A DNA stretch of 64,000 bases from an uncultured Desulfobacterium sp. (GCA_900258555.1 LT984854.1:2301066-2365065), one strand, 5' to 3'. Numbered from the stretch's first letter, positions 17,229-26,010 are shown. Program-made: numbers and translations. Notes: a model not told the origin generated them from the letters alone.

Positions 17229-18152
17229 TCAACTTCTATAAACACAACAATCCGGGTGTATTTGCCTGTATTCCATGATAGTATTATCAGACATGGATAC
17301 TATCACCTTTGTCCTGTCAGGCCGTATTATTTCATACCTGGCGAACAGGTCTTCATTAACTGTCATTCCTTTTAAGGCCATAATACTATTGATTCTAGCC
17401 TCTTCTGATTTCAATAATTCCTGAATAATTGCGGCTGCCTTTTGTTTTTTCTTTATTATCGCCTCCTCCCTCTGTCTGATTCTATCTTCATAACGATTTT
17501 CATTAATGAAAATATTATCCGAATTAACATGGAAATCACTGTGCTCAACAGAGGAAGCGACTTCTGATTCGCCCTCAATACACAACTCTGACTCAGGTTT
17601 TGCAAACCCTTTCAATAGTGCATCAATTTCTTCCTGCGATAAAATGTTCTGGTCAAGTGTTTCCCACACCTCTTTGTCTTTACCCGCATTTGCATTTTTA
17701 TGAGGCTGGACGCCTGAATCAGGATCGAGGACGTTACTCCCGGATACCACACTACCTTTCTCAGCCTGGTGCTGGTTAAGCAATGCATCAATGTGCTCCT
17801 GCAAAGCTGCTCCAGTCTCTCTTTGCTCTGAATTGTGAGTTTTATATTCATCCGATTGCTGACCATGTCTGATCAACGCATCAATGTCATTTTTAAAAAA
17901 CGCTTCTGTTTCAGATTCTTCCTGAACCTGCTCTTTGCCTTGTTCCGCTTGAGGAGGGCTGTCCACATCCACCTGCCGACTTAGACTAATTAGGGCATCA
18001 ATGTCATCCTGAGAGATAAGCTTATCGTCAGCACCGGCATGTTGAGGCAAAGGACTATCTTGCCCTTGTACCGGATTATTATTCTCGCTTACAGAAGATA
18101 GATAGGCATCAATATCTTCCTGGCTCATTATCTCTTTTGGTTCGTCAGACAT
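17229..18152 (-). CDS. Protein with five FliM-like CheY-binding peptides
   Basis: 307 residues, acidic and apparently disordered over the first 200. It carries five copies of a short motif: MSQEDIDAYL (9-18), ISQDDIDALI (46-55), FKNDIDALI (86-94), LQEHIDALL (117-125) and LSQEEIDALL (171-180). The last is essentially the N-terminal peptide of flagellar switch protein FliM (LSQ-EIDALL), which binds phosphorylated CheY. No FliM middle domain or SpoA domain follows. Residues 220-262 form a charged coiled coil and 263-307 a small unassigned end. I infer a multivalent receiver-binding scaffold. No flagellar genes are nearby. Start ATG 18152 has only a weak AAGAGA site. Confidence 0.8.
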   Translation of the reverse strand: MSDEPKEIMSQEDIDAYLSSVSENNNPVQGQDSPLPQHAGADDKLISQDDIDALISLSRQVDVDSPPQAEQGKEQVQEESETEAFFKNDIDALIRHGQQSDEYKTHNSEQRETGAALQEHIDALLNQHQAEKGSVVSGSNVLDPDSGVQPHKNANAGKDKEVWETLDQNILSQEEIDALLKGFAKPESELCIEGESEVASSVEHSDFHVNSDNIFINENRYEDRIRQREEAIIKKKQKAAAIIQELLKSEEARINSIMALKGMTVNEDLFARYEIIRPDRTKVIVSMSDNTIMEYRQIHPDCCVYRS

Positions 18153-18474
18153 TTTCTCTTAAAAGACTCGTTAATTATCAACCTGGCGGCATTTTCTTTT
18201 TTACTCGAATACAAACACCACGATGAGTCCGATCATATGTTTTAATCGGCATAAGATAATGAATTCTTTAGGCTCTGCTCCATGATCCGTACTCAAAAAA
18301 ATATATACTTAACAGCAGACAAAGACTTTCTAAGAGGCCATTTAATCACTCTAAATCCTGATTCTTCGGCCTGGCAGTATGGGCATTATGTCTTGAAAGA
18401 TTATTTACCTTTGGTTATGTTCCAATAAAGAGAAAAAGCCATAGTTATTTTTACCTCATGGTGTATGAATTAGG
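18153..18474 (+). other. Divergent intergenic region with candidate promoter
   Basis: 322 bases between divergent genes. TTGAAA (18393-18398), a 17-base spacer and TATGTT (18416-18421) make a candidate promoter for the ABC-F gene 54 bases downstream. A small hairpin CCGAT/ATCGG lies at about 18227-18248. Nothing else is recognised. Confidence 0.4.
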
Positions 18475-20463
18475 ATGAGCCTGCTGAACATAATAAAAAT
18501 GTCTCATTCATTTGGAGGAAAGAAGATCTTTCACGAAATGGGACTTAATGTTGAATCTCATGACCGCATAGGGCTTGTCGGGCCCAATGGGTCAGGAAAA
18601 ACCACATTGCTCAGATTGATAATGGGGGAGATCCCGCCTGAAAGCGGGGAGGTGCGCCTGACAAAGGGTACAATGGTAGGTTACCTGCCCCAGGATATTC
18701 AGGAAACCCTGGATGGTCCCCTGCTGGAATCAATATACAATTCTGCGCCCGGTCGTAAAAATATGGCAAAGGGATTGAAGAGGGTCGAGGTATTACTTAA
18801 GGCAGGGTCATCCAATGAGGATCAGACGCAATTGGCAGAAAGGCTGGCTGAAATACATATGGAGATCAATCTGCTGGAAACAAATTATCCCCGTCATCAG
18901 GCGGAAAAGATACTTGTGGGATTAGGCTTTGATGCCTCTAATCTTATGCAGCCGGTCTCTTCTTTAAGCGGTGGATGGAAGATGAGAGCGGCCCTTGCAA
19001 GCCTGCTCTATCAGAGGCCGGATCTCCTACTCTTAGATGAGCCCACAAATCACCTTGATATCCCTTCCATACACTGGCTCGAACAGTATCTGGCGGATTT
19101 CAGTGGGGCAATGATACTTGTGTCCCATGACAGAGACTTTATCAATCGCCAGATTAGAAAGACTATCAGCTTTGAACCTGAGGGGATAAAGGCATACAGT
19201 GGAAATTACGATGCCTACCTCAAGGCGAGGGAAGAAGAACAAAAATCCCTTGACTCACAGGCCAGGAGGCAGGAACAGAGGATAAAGGAGGCGGAAAAAT
19301 TTATTGAAAGATTCCGCGCCAAGTCCAGCAAGGCAAGACAGGCCCAGAGCAAGATCAAATTAGTCAAAAAAATCGAACTGATCAAGACCCACCGCAGCGA
19401 TATAGTCACCCGTTTCTCCTTTCCTGATGTCCCGCAAAGCGGCAGGGCGGTAATGACAACCAGGGGGCTGTCAAAACAATTTGCAGGAAAAAAACTGTAT
19501 CAAGACCTGAATCTTATGGTCTTGAGGGGTGATAGGATAGCTGTTATAGGGCCGAACGGCTGCGGCAAGACGACCTTGTTAAAGATCGTATCCGGTGAAA
19601 TTGATCCGGATGGTGGCGAGTTATCACTGGGACATGGTGTAACCATGTCGTATTTCGCCCAGCACCATTCAGAAATGCTCGACCCCCAAAAAACGGTGAT
19701 TGAGGAGGTGTATAATGTTGTTCCAAATCAGGGTATAGGATTTGTCAGGGGTGTGTGCGGGGCATTTCTATTTTCCGGGCAGGACGTGGATAAACCGATC
19801 AGCGTCCTTTCAGGGGGAGAAAGGGCCAGGGTTTCTCTGGCAAAGATCCTTGTCAAACCAGGCAATTTCCTGGTGATGGATGAACCAACAAATCACCTCG
19901 ATATTTCCTCATCAGAGGCCCTGATAAAGGCCCTTACAGGATACAACGGGACATTGCTGTTTGTATCCCACAATCAGTCATTCATAAACAGACTTGCGAC
20001 CAAAGTATGGGATATCAGAAATAAAGAGATAGCAGAATATCCCGGCAACCTGGAAGAATATTATTACCATGTCAGTCTGAGAGAAAAGCGATTTCCGGAC
20101 ACTACTTATAATGTTAACCATAGAAATGGTGAAGATAAGTTAAAATCAAAAAAAGGGCATAGTCGCAAGGATGAGAAAAGACAAAGAGCGGAAAGACGGC
20201 AATTAATATCCGGCACCATTAAACCAATCGCCAAGGAGGTAGAACTGCTGGAAAGGCGGATTTCAGAACTTGAGAAGATGCAGGAAGGGTTAGAAAAAAC
20301 ACTTGCAGAGCCGGGTGTTTTCAGCGATAAAAACAAGAGCGTTTCGGTTCTTAGCCAATACAAGGCAGTCAGAAAAGAGTTGGACGCATTGTTTAAACAG
20401 TGGGAGGATGGCCAACAAAGACTTGAGGCAGCCAAAAAAGAACTTGAATACGAGACATTATGA
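18475..20463 (+). CDS. ABC-F family ATPase (Uup/EttA-like)
   Basis: 662 residues, two fused ABC ATPase domains and no membrane segment: the ABC-F class, which binds ribosomes and rescues or regulates translation. Domain 1: Walker A GPNGSGKTT (about 36), signature SLSGGWKMR, Walker B LLLLDEPTNHLDI. A basic linker rich in K, R and Q (residues 240-310) is the ribosome-contacting arm. Domain 2: GPNGCGKTT, VLSGGERARVS, FLVMDEPTNHLDI. The C-terminal extension (about 550-660) is a coiled coil as in Uup. Individual ABC-F subfamilies cannot be told apart with certainty by eye. The following small gene overlaps its stop codon. Confidence 0.93.
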   Translation: MSLLNIIKMSHSFGGKKIFHEMGLNVESHDRIGLVGPNGSGKTTLLRLIMGEIPPESGEVRLTKGTMVGYLPQDIQETLDGPLLESIYNSAPGRKNMAKGLKRVEVLLKAGSSNEDQTQLAERLAEIHMEINLLETNYPRHQAEKILVGLGFDASNLMQPVSSLSGGWKMRAALASLLYQRPDLLLLDEPTNHLDIPSIHWLEQYLADFSGAMILVSHDRDFINRQIRKTISFEPEGIKAYSGNYDAYLKAREEEQKSLDSQARRQEQRIKEAEKFIERFRAKSSKARQAQSKIKLVKKIELIKTHRSDIVTRFSFPDVPQSGRAVMTTRGLSKQFAGKKLYQDLNLMVLRGDRIAVIGPNGCGKTTLLKIVSGEIDPDGGELSLGHGVTMSYFAQHHSEMLDPQKTVIEEVYNVVPNQGIGFVRGVCGAFLFSGQDVDKPISVLSGGERARVSLAKILVKPGNFLVMDEPTNHLDISSSEALIKALTGYNGTLLFVSHNQSFINRLATKVWDIRNKEIAEYPGNLEEYYYHVSLREKRFPDTTYNVNHRNGEDKLKSKKGHSRKDEKRQRAERRQLISGTIKPIAKEVELLERRISELEKMQEGLEKTLAEPGVFSDKNKSVSVLSQYKAVRKELDALFKQWEDGQQRLEAAKKELEYETL

Positions 20464-20804
20464 GGTATGACATGGAAGTAAAGGAAGAGCACAAGGATCT
20501 TTTGCGGGGTCTGGGCCTTTGTGACAGAGACTTTGAATTGTTCGACGGCAAATTTGTCCGTTACGAATATGACAGGGAAAAGGGAGTCAGGATATACGAT
20601 CCATACTACGCAACATCCTTTGAAGAATATATTGACGCGGATGGCTGGAGTTCATGGAGTATTGAAAATGACACCTTTATGACAAATATAATTAAAGACG
20701 CACAGGCGGAGACTCAACGAAGGGAGGCTATCAGCCAAAGGCCCGGTCCTGAAGAGGTCGCGGAGGCAATAAGGAGAAAATTTAATGTGAAGGATAATGA
20801 CTGA
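20460..20804 (+). CDS. Conserved-looking small protein of unknown function
   Basis: 114 residues, acidic and soluble. Its ATG at 20460 overlaps the ABC-F stop codon (ATGA), so it is probably translated by coupling; ATG 20469 (MEVKEEH) is an alternative start. Visible features are two aromatic stretches (RYEYDREKGVRIYDPYYAT; DGWSSWSIENDTFM) and a C-terminal helix EEVAEAIRRKF. I do not recognise a family. The tight link suggests a role with the ABC-F protein, but that is inference. Confidence 0.7.
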   Translation: MRYDMEVKEEHKDLLRGLGLCDRDFELFDGKFVRYEYDREKGVRIYDPYYATSFEEYIDADGWSSWSIENDTFMTNIIKDAQAETQRREAISQRPGPEEVAEAIRRKFNVKDND

Positions 20805-20820
20805 GACACTGTTTCAACGA

Positions 20821-21225
20821 TTACCTTTCTTCCGCCACTAATTCACAAACCCTTTCATTGGTCTTCTTGATCCTCTCCATCAGTGTCCTTACCAGACCCT
20901 TTAATTTGGGATCAATTGATTCATATTCACGACGCATACGGTGAATATCAAGTAGTCCAAGGCGGACAGGTCCAGCCGATGCCACAGCAGAGGCGCTGTG
21001 GAGGCCCTCCTCGCTTGAGAGAAAGGCAATTTCACCGAGGATATCCCCTTGTTTAAGTGTGGCCAGGGTAACAGTCCCCCTCGATGTCCTTTTTTTTATC
21101 TTTACCCGTCCGTCCAGTATGACAAAAACCAGGTCCGACTTACTGCCTTCCTGGATAATAACCGCCTTATCCGGGTGTATTTCTTCATCCACCACATAGG
21201 CATATACAATCTGGTCTTCACCCAT
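20821..21225 (-). CDS. Cyclic-nucleotide-binding domain protein
   Basis: 134 residues from ATG 21225, which has an AGGGG site 8 bases away; GTG 21234 is an alternative. It is a single cNMP-binding beta-roll of the CRP/FNR type: VIIQEGSKSDLVFVILDGRV, LKQGDILGEIAFLSSEEG and a SASAVASAGPVRLGLLD stretch, then C-terminal helices. GEIAFLSSEEGLHSASA matches the phosphate-binding cassette but lacks the standard R-T pair (H-S instead), so ligand binding is uncertain. There is no DNA-binding domain. It lies 17 bases downstream of the related gene that also carries PilZ. Confidence 0.82.
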   Translation of the reverse strand: MGEDQIVYAYVVDEEIHPDKAVIIQEGSKSDLVFVILDGRVKIKKRTSRGTVTLATLKQGDILGEIAFLSSEEGLHSASAVASAGPVRLGLLDIHRMRREYESIDPKLKGLVRTLMERIKKTNERVCELVAEER

Positions 21226-21242
21226 AGACAGCACCCCTTTTT

Positions 21243-22022
21243 TTACGGCATCAGATAAAAGCCCAGCTCTTTTTCGGTCCCTTCTCTCATGCCGGTAAAG
21301 AACATCCCTAACGAAAACCTTCCCGGAATCTTGGGCTCTCTAATTGATAAAATTTTTGCCGTAAGTTTTATGTCCTTTCCATTTGGAAGATTTGCCTCGA
21401 CAAAAAATTCATCACCCTGATCCAGTGAAAAATTTGTTCCCGGTTTGATCGTGACATCCATTCTCATACCTCTGAGGCTTATATTCCTAATCACAGCCTT
21501 CAGGCGGGGCCTTGGATAAACTCCGACCGGGCTGTAAAAACAATCAAGATCCACTTTTTTTCTGTAATGACGTCTTTTCTCAAGCGCCGCCTTGTCGGCG
21601 CTCCTTTCGTCTTTTTCGTCTTCTCTTTGGACGGTCATTTGTGACACGAGGTTGTTCATCCTGGTCAGGCGCTTTACCGCCTCTTTGGTTATGTGTTTAA
21701 GCATCGGAGGCATTTCATTGAATTCACCTAAGAGAGTATTCGCATGCCATATCTCGACTTCCACATCCCCGACTGCCCTTACAGAAGCGGATCTGACCGT
21801 GGTGCCTTCAGTCAAAAAGGCTGTTTCACCAAAAACCTCACTTGGCCCCAGGTGAGTCAGGGTGATATTCCGATCATCTGACTGGTTAAAAATTTCAACC
21901 ACGCCTTTTATGATCTTATAGATAGATATACCGTAATCTCCTTCTTTTATAATGAGTTCCCCGTTTCTGTACTTGAGTCTTACAGTACGAGGTATCTCTT
22001 TTTTGTTGCTCAGCAGGACCAT
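21243..22022 (-). CDS. Cyclic-nucleotide-binding domain fused to PilZ
   Basis: 259 residues with a GGGAGA ribosome site. Residues 10-125: cNMP-binding beta-roll (LIIKEGDYGISIYKIIKGVV; LGPSEVFGETAFLTEGTTVR then SASVRA). A charged helix (125-160) leads to a C-terminal PilZ domain with KRRHYRKKVDLDCFY and the second motif VIRNISLRGMRMDV, followed by a hydrophobic strand pair. It therefore combines a cAMP/cGMP-type sensor with a c-di-GMP receptor. The cassette GETAFLTEGTTVRSA keeps the Arg, so nucleotide binding is more plausible here than in its shorter neighbour. There is no transmembrane part. Confidence 0.85.
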   Translation of the reverse strand: MVLLSNKKEIPRTVRLKYRNGELIIKEGDYGISIYKIIKGVVEIFNQSDDRNITLTHLGPSEVFGETAFLTEGTTVRSASVRAVGDVEVEIWHANTLLGEFNEMPPMLKHITKEAVKRLTRMNNLVSQMTVQREDEKDERSADKAALEKRRHYRKKVDLDCFYSPVGVYPRPRLKAVIRNISLRGMRMDVTIKPGTNFSLDQGDEFFVEANLPNGKDIKLTAKILSIREPKIPGRFSLGMFFTGMREGTEKELGFYLMP

Positions 22023-22124
22023 GTGTATATCTCCCAGGTAACTAGTAAAAACACTCTATTCTCTATCGCCTTTTCATTAAATAAACTTGAACACTTCGAT
22101 ATTTTTTTGGCCTCTGTATTAATT

Positions 22125-22149
22125 GGAAAGTTGCAATACACAACTTTCC
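22125..22149. other. Perfect 9-bp hairpin between genes
   Basis: GGAAAGTTG (22125-22133) pairs with CAACTTTCC (22141-22149) around a 7-base loop, 19 bases past the stop of the acyltransferase gene on the minus strand. There is no T-run on either side, so it is not a clear intrinsic terminator. It could be a processing or partial-termination site. Confidence 0.45.
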
Positions 22150-22167
22150 ATACAAAAAGAACGCCAT

Positions 22168-23058
22168 TTACCTGTCTGGATTACGTGGGATTAAAAAAGG
22201 TTCAAAATGATACCATTCGAATGGGTGCATAAGGATTGTTTGCTCCAGGATATCAGCGTACTTCTGAGCGGACTTTCGGATAATCTCATCCCTTTTGGCA
22301 CGCGAAGGGCAATTTATCTGGATTGGCTCTGAGATGTTAAAATGATAACTTTTGTCTCCTGTACGGAAAGCGAAAAAAATAAATAAGGGTGCTCCGGAAA
22401 GGTGGGCGAAAAGATAGGGAACATCAGGGAGTAAGGCCTCATGGCCCAGAATTTTCACTGAAACGCTACGTTGGCCTTTTCTCCATAAGACATCTCCGGT
22501 CATAGAGACCAGTCCACCTGACCTTATAAATTCTATACCCTTAATGATATCAAACGGAGACCCCCCCTCCTGATCCACTGCCACGATCTCTACGCCTTTT
22601 TCCGCAAGATCTTCTTTCTGAATGGCCTCGATCTGTTCTTTGTTGCGAATCCCCATATAAAGGAGGATTTTCAGTCTGTCGTATTTTTTTTTCAGTAGAT
22701 TTGCCGCAACATCCCAGTTGCCTAAATGGGACATCAAAAGGATTCCCCCTGTCCTCCCTACGGCTGTCTCAAGGTGTTGATGCCCTTCGGAGGTATAGGT
22801 GATGTCATTAAGATCACGCACAAGAAATCTGTCCAGGAAGACGTAAGTGAAGTTCTTATATTGTTTCCATGCGCATATGAGATAGTAGATCAAACAATGA
22901 CCGGGAAAAACAGTGCGATAAAAGCGAACGCTGACAGCCGCCTTATTGGGGAATAAGATATAATAACATGCAGCAATTAACCTGGAAATTAATACAAACA
23001 CCCATGAACCAAACACCCTGGAAAGCCGGATCAAGAAGATATAAAAAACTGCCTTCAT
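22168..23058 (-). CDS. LpxL/HtrB-type lysophospholipid acyltransferase
   Basis: 296 residues, with an N-terminal membrane segment (FYIFLIRLSRVFGSWVFVLI) as in Kdo2-lipid-A late acyltransferases. The acyltransferase motif HLGNWDVAANLL (HxxxxD) lies at about 110, followed by GSPFDIIKGIEFIRSGG, MTGDVLWRKGQR and the LPDVPYLFAHLSGAPLF block. It transfers an acyl chain from acyl-ACP to a glycolipid at the inner membrane. It overlaps the upstream glycosyltransferase by 4 bases (ATGA). With the fatty-acid kinase fusion and thioesterase upstream it forms a lipid-handling cluster. The substrate may be lipid A or another lipid; the sequence does not decide. Confidence 0.88.
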   Translation of the reverse strand: MKAVFYIFLIRLSRVFGSWVFVLISRLIAACYYILFPNKAAVSVRFYRTVFPGHCLIYYLICAWKQYKNFTYVFLDRFLVRDLNDITYTSEGHQHLETAVGRTGGILLMSHLGNWDVAANLLKKKYDRLKILLYMGIRNKEQIEAIQKEDLAEKGVEIVAVDQEGGSPFDIIKGIEFIRSGGLVSMTGDVLWRKGQRSVSVKILGHEALLPDVPYLFAHLSGAPLFIFFAFRTGDKSYHFNISEPIQINCPSRAKRDEIIRKSAQKYADILEQTILMHPFEWYHFEPFLIPRNPDR

Positions 23059-23798
23059 TGTTTTAAACGCTGAGGTTTAGTACCAGCAGAGCAGATCCTC
23101 TGTGTAATCAGTAGGCTGAACGTCCGGAAATTTCTTAAAAAATCCACAAATGGCCGGAAGTGGGATATCCTCTGTGAACCATCATTATATATGACGCTGA
23201 CCGGGGCCTCAATGACATCAATATGTCTTCTTTTTGCCCTAACCAAGACCTCGACCTCGAACTGGAATCTCTTTGCCCTGACATCCAGCCCCATTACTTC
23301 CGGTAAGGGGTAAATCCTGAACCCGCTTTGGGAGTCTGTTATCAGTGGGCCGCCAGAAACCCACACCCAAAAATTTGAAAAACTCCTGCCGAACCGACTG
23401 GTCCAAGGAGCGGATGTGTTTTGCATATTCTGCCTTGTGCCGACCACAATGGGTCTCCGACCTTCAGGAATTGCTTTGATCAAACCTATTGCGTCTGCGG
23501 GGTGGTGCTGACCGTCGGCATCTATTGTGATCGCCCAATCAGCGACCTTCACCGCCTCGGCAAAACCCGTCATTATAGCAGCCCCCTTACCCTGGTTGGT
23601 CTGGTGGCGCAGGACTAATATCCCATCAATTGTGCTTATTCTTTCAAATGTTGAATCTATTGAACCGTCATCCACCACAATCACAGGCATCCCAAGTTTT
23701 AATGTCTCTTCTACGACATCCCTGATCTTGTGATCATGATTATAGGCCGGAATGACAACGGCGAACCTACCCTTTATGTTACTTAGTATATTATCCAA
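23055..23798 (-). CDS. Family 2 glycosyltransferase
   Basis: 247 residues, GT-A fold: FAVVIPAYNHDHKI, the nucleotide-binding VIVVDDGSIDSTF, QTNQGKGAAIMTGF and the DXD-type ITIDADGQHHP. This is the dolichyl-phosphate mannosyltransferase-like branch of GT2; GPLITDSQSGFRIYP and RFQFEVEVLVRAKR are typical. There is no membrane segment. It starts with TTG 23798 preceded by AAGGA. Its 3' end overlaps the acyltransferase start (ATGA), so the pair is probably co-translated. GT2/LpxL pairs occur in glycolipid and aryl-polyene-type clusters, but no ketosynthase is present here. Confidence 0.9.
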   Translation of the reverse strand: MDNILSNIKGRFAVVIPAYNHDHKIRDVVEETLKLGMPVIVVDDGSIDSTFERISTIDGILVLRHQTNQGKGAAIMTGFAEAVKVADWAITIDADGQHHPADAIGLIKAIPEGRRPIVVGTRQNMQNTSAPWTSRFGRSFSNFWVWVSGGPLITDSQSGFRIYPLPEVMGLDVRAKRFQFEVEVLVRAKRRHIDVIEAPVSVIYNDGSQRISHFRPFVDFLRNFRTFSLLITQRICSAGTKPQRLKQ

Positions 23799-23826
23799 AT
23801 GAATCCTTTTAACCCGGATTATCTTT

Positions 23827-25551
23827 TCAGTATCCCTGCCCGGGTAGGATTGCCACTGCCCATGTCCCTGGCCCCATGTGGACTCCAGAGCTAAGGGAAA
23901 GGGGTTGCAGCAGGATGTCGGCCAGTGGGTAATGTGATCTTATTTCACCCTCGACCTTATCCCGCACCCATTTAAAGTTATCGGAATATTCCAACATAAT
24001 AAACGGATGAGATCCATCCGAAACGGATCTTTTTATCTGTTTGAGGGCGAATTCGATCTGTTCATCGCTGTTTCTTGTAGAGCCGACCTTGATTGTTCCT
24101 TTGGTAGTAGGGCTTATAACCGGCTTAATGTGGAGCAGGTCGCCAAAAAATCCACTGGTCTTAGACAGTCTCCCGCCGGCCACAAGATATTCCAGCCTGT
24201 CCAAAAAGACATATTCCTCAGACCTCGCAACGGCCTGTAAGGCAAAACTTATCACACTCTCAGCATCAGCCGCACCTATCGAATACTGCGCAGTCGCGAT
24301 TGCAACGGCTCCCAGTCTGCCTGACGCAGCGCCTGAGTCAATTACCACCAGCCGGTCATCCGGATCATTTTCGTCTTTCCATGCCATTGCCGCATCATAG
24401 TTCCCGGTAAAAACAGAGCCGACGCAGAGATATAAGACACGTCCGTGCTGCTCGACCGCGCTTTGATAGCACTGTCTGCGTTCAGAGGTAGATGCCTGGG
24501 CGGTTGAAACCCTTTTTCCGTTTTTCATAAGAGAGTAGATCTGCGTTGAGTCTGCACAGGTTTCCGGCAGGGATTTCTCGCCGATGATTATGTAACTGTC
24601 GAGCAGTGTCATTCCAAGACTTCGGGCGGTTTCACGGCTGACAGAGCCTGCTGCATCTGTCATGATGTGAAGGGCCTGGCGGACAGGCGACTCAAGTGAA
24701 AAATTCATCACCTGTTTTCCTATGTCATCATCACCCCATTCGACAATTTCTCCAAGCGATTGCAATTGTTCCCGCAGTATAATGGGATTTTCCGTGTGCA
24801 GGTGTATTTTCAGACAGGATCTGTCAGGGAAGGCCACCACGCTTTGCCCATAGGTAGATATCTGTCTGAAACTATCCGTAGGTTGACCCTCCACACGAAT
24901 AAGGGTATCCACGCAAAAACTGTTTGTAGGTTCAGGACGGTATGAAGGAGATATTATAAGCCTCCCTCTGAACACATCGTGGATATTGATAAAGGGCTTT
25001 CTCTGATCAAAAAGCCATCTTAAAAAACCCTCAAGATAAATAAACATCCCCAAGGCCCCTGCGTCAACAACTCCTGCCCTTTTAAGGTCAGGGAGTAGTT
25101 CCGTTGTTGCCGAAACCGCATCTTTAAGACGCTCTATAAGGCCTGAAAGCATGTTCGTATCCTTATCAAAAGCGCCTCTTTCAAGGCCAACGACCAGTTC
25201 GTCAAAAACTGTCAGCATGGTGCCGGGCTTGGGCTCCCAAATCGCCTCCCATGCAAAGTTCCTCCCGGACCTTGCAGCATCAGGTAAGTCTTTAGAAGAT
25301 TTTGCTGTCAGCAGGCCTGAGAAAAAACGGGCCGCAATATTTCCGGAATTGCCAACGGCGGATACCAAAAGTTGTTCTACAACTTGCGCACTATTTCCAT
25401 TGAATTGTCGAAGGGGTGCAAGGCTGATTCTCAGATTAGAACCTGTATCAGCGTCTGGAACCGGAAAGACATTTATGCGGTCAAGGAGTTCAGCCCAGTA
25501 GGCAAGACGCTCGTAGCCTGCGATAAAGGCCTGTTGAAGATCCTGCTCCAT
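23827..25551 (-). CDS. FakA-FakB fusion: DAK2 (fatty acid kinase-like) plus DegV domain
   Basis: About 574 residues. Residues 1-200: DhaL/DAK2 kinase domain with NVFPVPDADTGSNLRISL and LLVSAVGNSGNIAARFFSGL. Residues 200-285: FakA middle domain, recognisable by FCVDTLIRVEG and LKIHLHTENP. Residues 290-574: DegV/FakB fatty-acid-binding domain (IMTDAAGSVS, YLCVGSVFTGNYDAA, VVIDSGAASGRLG, RLEYLVAGGRLSK). In Firmicutes FakA and FakB are separate and phosphorylate exogenous fatty acids for phospholipid synthesis; here both halves lie in one chain. The metal motif reads DADTG instead of DGDTG. ATG 25551 overlaps the thioesterase stop (TGATG); GTG 25554 is possible. Confidence 0.88.
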   Translation of the reverse strand: MEQDLQQAFIAGYERLAYWAELLDRINVFPVPDADTGSNLRISLAPLRQFNGNSAQVVEQLLVSAVGNSGNIAARFFSGLLTAKSSKDLPDAARSGRNFAWEAIWEPKPGTMLTVFDELVVGLERGAFDKDTNMLSGLIERLKDAVSATTELLPDLKRAGVVDAGALGMFIYLEGFLRWLFDQRKPFINIHDVFRGRLIISPSYRPEPTNSFCVDTLIRVEGQPTDSFRQISTYGQSVVAFPDRSCLKIHLHTENPIILREQLQSLGEIVEWGDDDIGKQVMNFSLESPVRQALHIMTDAAGSVSRETARSLGMTLLDSYIIIGEKSLPETCADSTQIYSLMKNGKRVSTAQASTSERRQCYQSAVEQHGRVLYLCVGSVFTGNYDAAMAWKDENDPDDRLVVIDSGAASGRLGAVAIATAQYSIGAADAESVISFALQAVARSEEYVFLDRLEYLVAGGRLSKTSGFFGDLLHIKPVISPTTKGTIKVGSTRNSDEQIEFALKQIKRSVSDGSHPFIMLEYSDNFKWVRDKVEGEIRSHYPLADILLQPLSLSSGVHMGPGTWAVAILPGQGY

Positions 25552-25973
25552 CACCCGAATCCCAGTGCCTTTCTGATCTCAAAAGGGATCTCCAGTTGCA
25601 ACTCCATTTCAGGCATCTTTACAGCTACCTGATCACCCATTCCCCTGGTACAGACAAGGCCGCTTTCAGCAAGCATGATCTCAAAGCCCAACGAAATTTT
25701 TATGCGGGCCTCCAGGACAGTCACCCGACAAATGAATTCATCGCCGTATTTGAGGGGTGCAATGTGTTTGGTTGATGTCTTGATCACGGGGAAGGCATAT
25801 CTCTTACCAGTGAAATAGTCATAGAGGTCCACGCCTGCTTCCTTAAACAGGGTAAACCGGGCCATGTCAAAATACCTCAGATAATTTCCATGCCAGACGA
25901 TCTGAGCCGGATCAAGATCATGGAAAGGGACCTTTAATCTGATTTCTGCCGTCTTTGGGGTATTTTCGCTCAT
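25551..25973 (-). CDS. Acyl-CoA thioesterase (4HBT, YbgC/FadM type)
   Basis: About 140 residues, hot-dog fold. The active-site stretch is VPFHDLDPAQIVWHGNYLRY with the catalytic Asp (usual form D-x-D/Y-x-x-G-x-V-x-H-x-x-Y), followed by FDMARFTLFKEAGVD. It hydrolyses acyl thioesters (CoA or ACP). The start is uncertain: ATG 25973 is taken, with ATG 25979 and TTG 25994 in frame. It directly precedes the FakA-FakB fusion with overlapping stop and start codons, so thioesterase and fatty-acid kinase are probably made together. That fits release of a free fatty acid followed by its phosphorylation (inference). Confidence 0.87.
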   Translation of the reverse strand: MSENTPKTAEIRLKVPFHDLDPAQIVWHGNYLRYFDMARFTLFKEAGVDLYDYFTGKRYAFPVIKTSTKHIAPLKYGDEFICRVTVLEARIKISLGFEIMLAESGLVCTRGMGDQVAVKMPEMELQLEIPFEIRKALGFG

Positions 25974-26010
25974 GGGCATTTCATGCACAGCCAAAAACCG
26001 ACCACTTGCT

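Noticed and set aside
17124-17375. 83-codon plus-strand frame opposite the FliM-peptide gene end
   Set aside because: Antisense to a convincing minus-strand gene, with no ribosome site.
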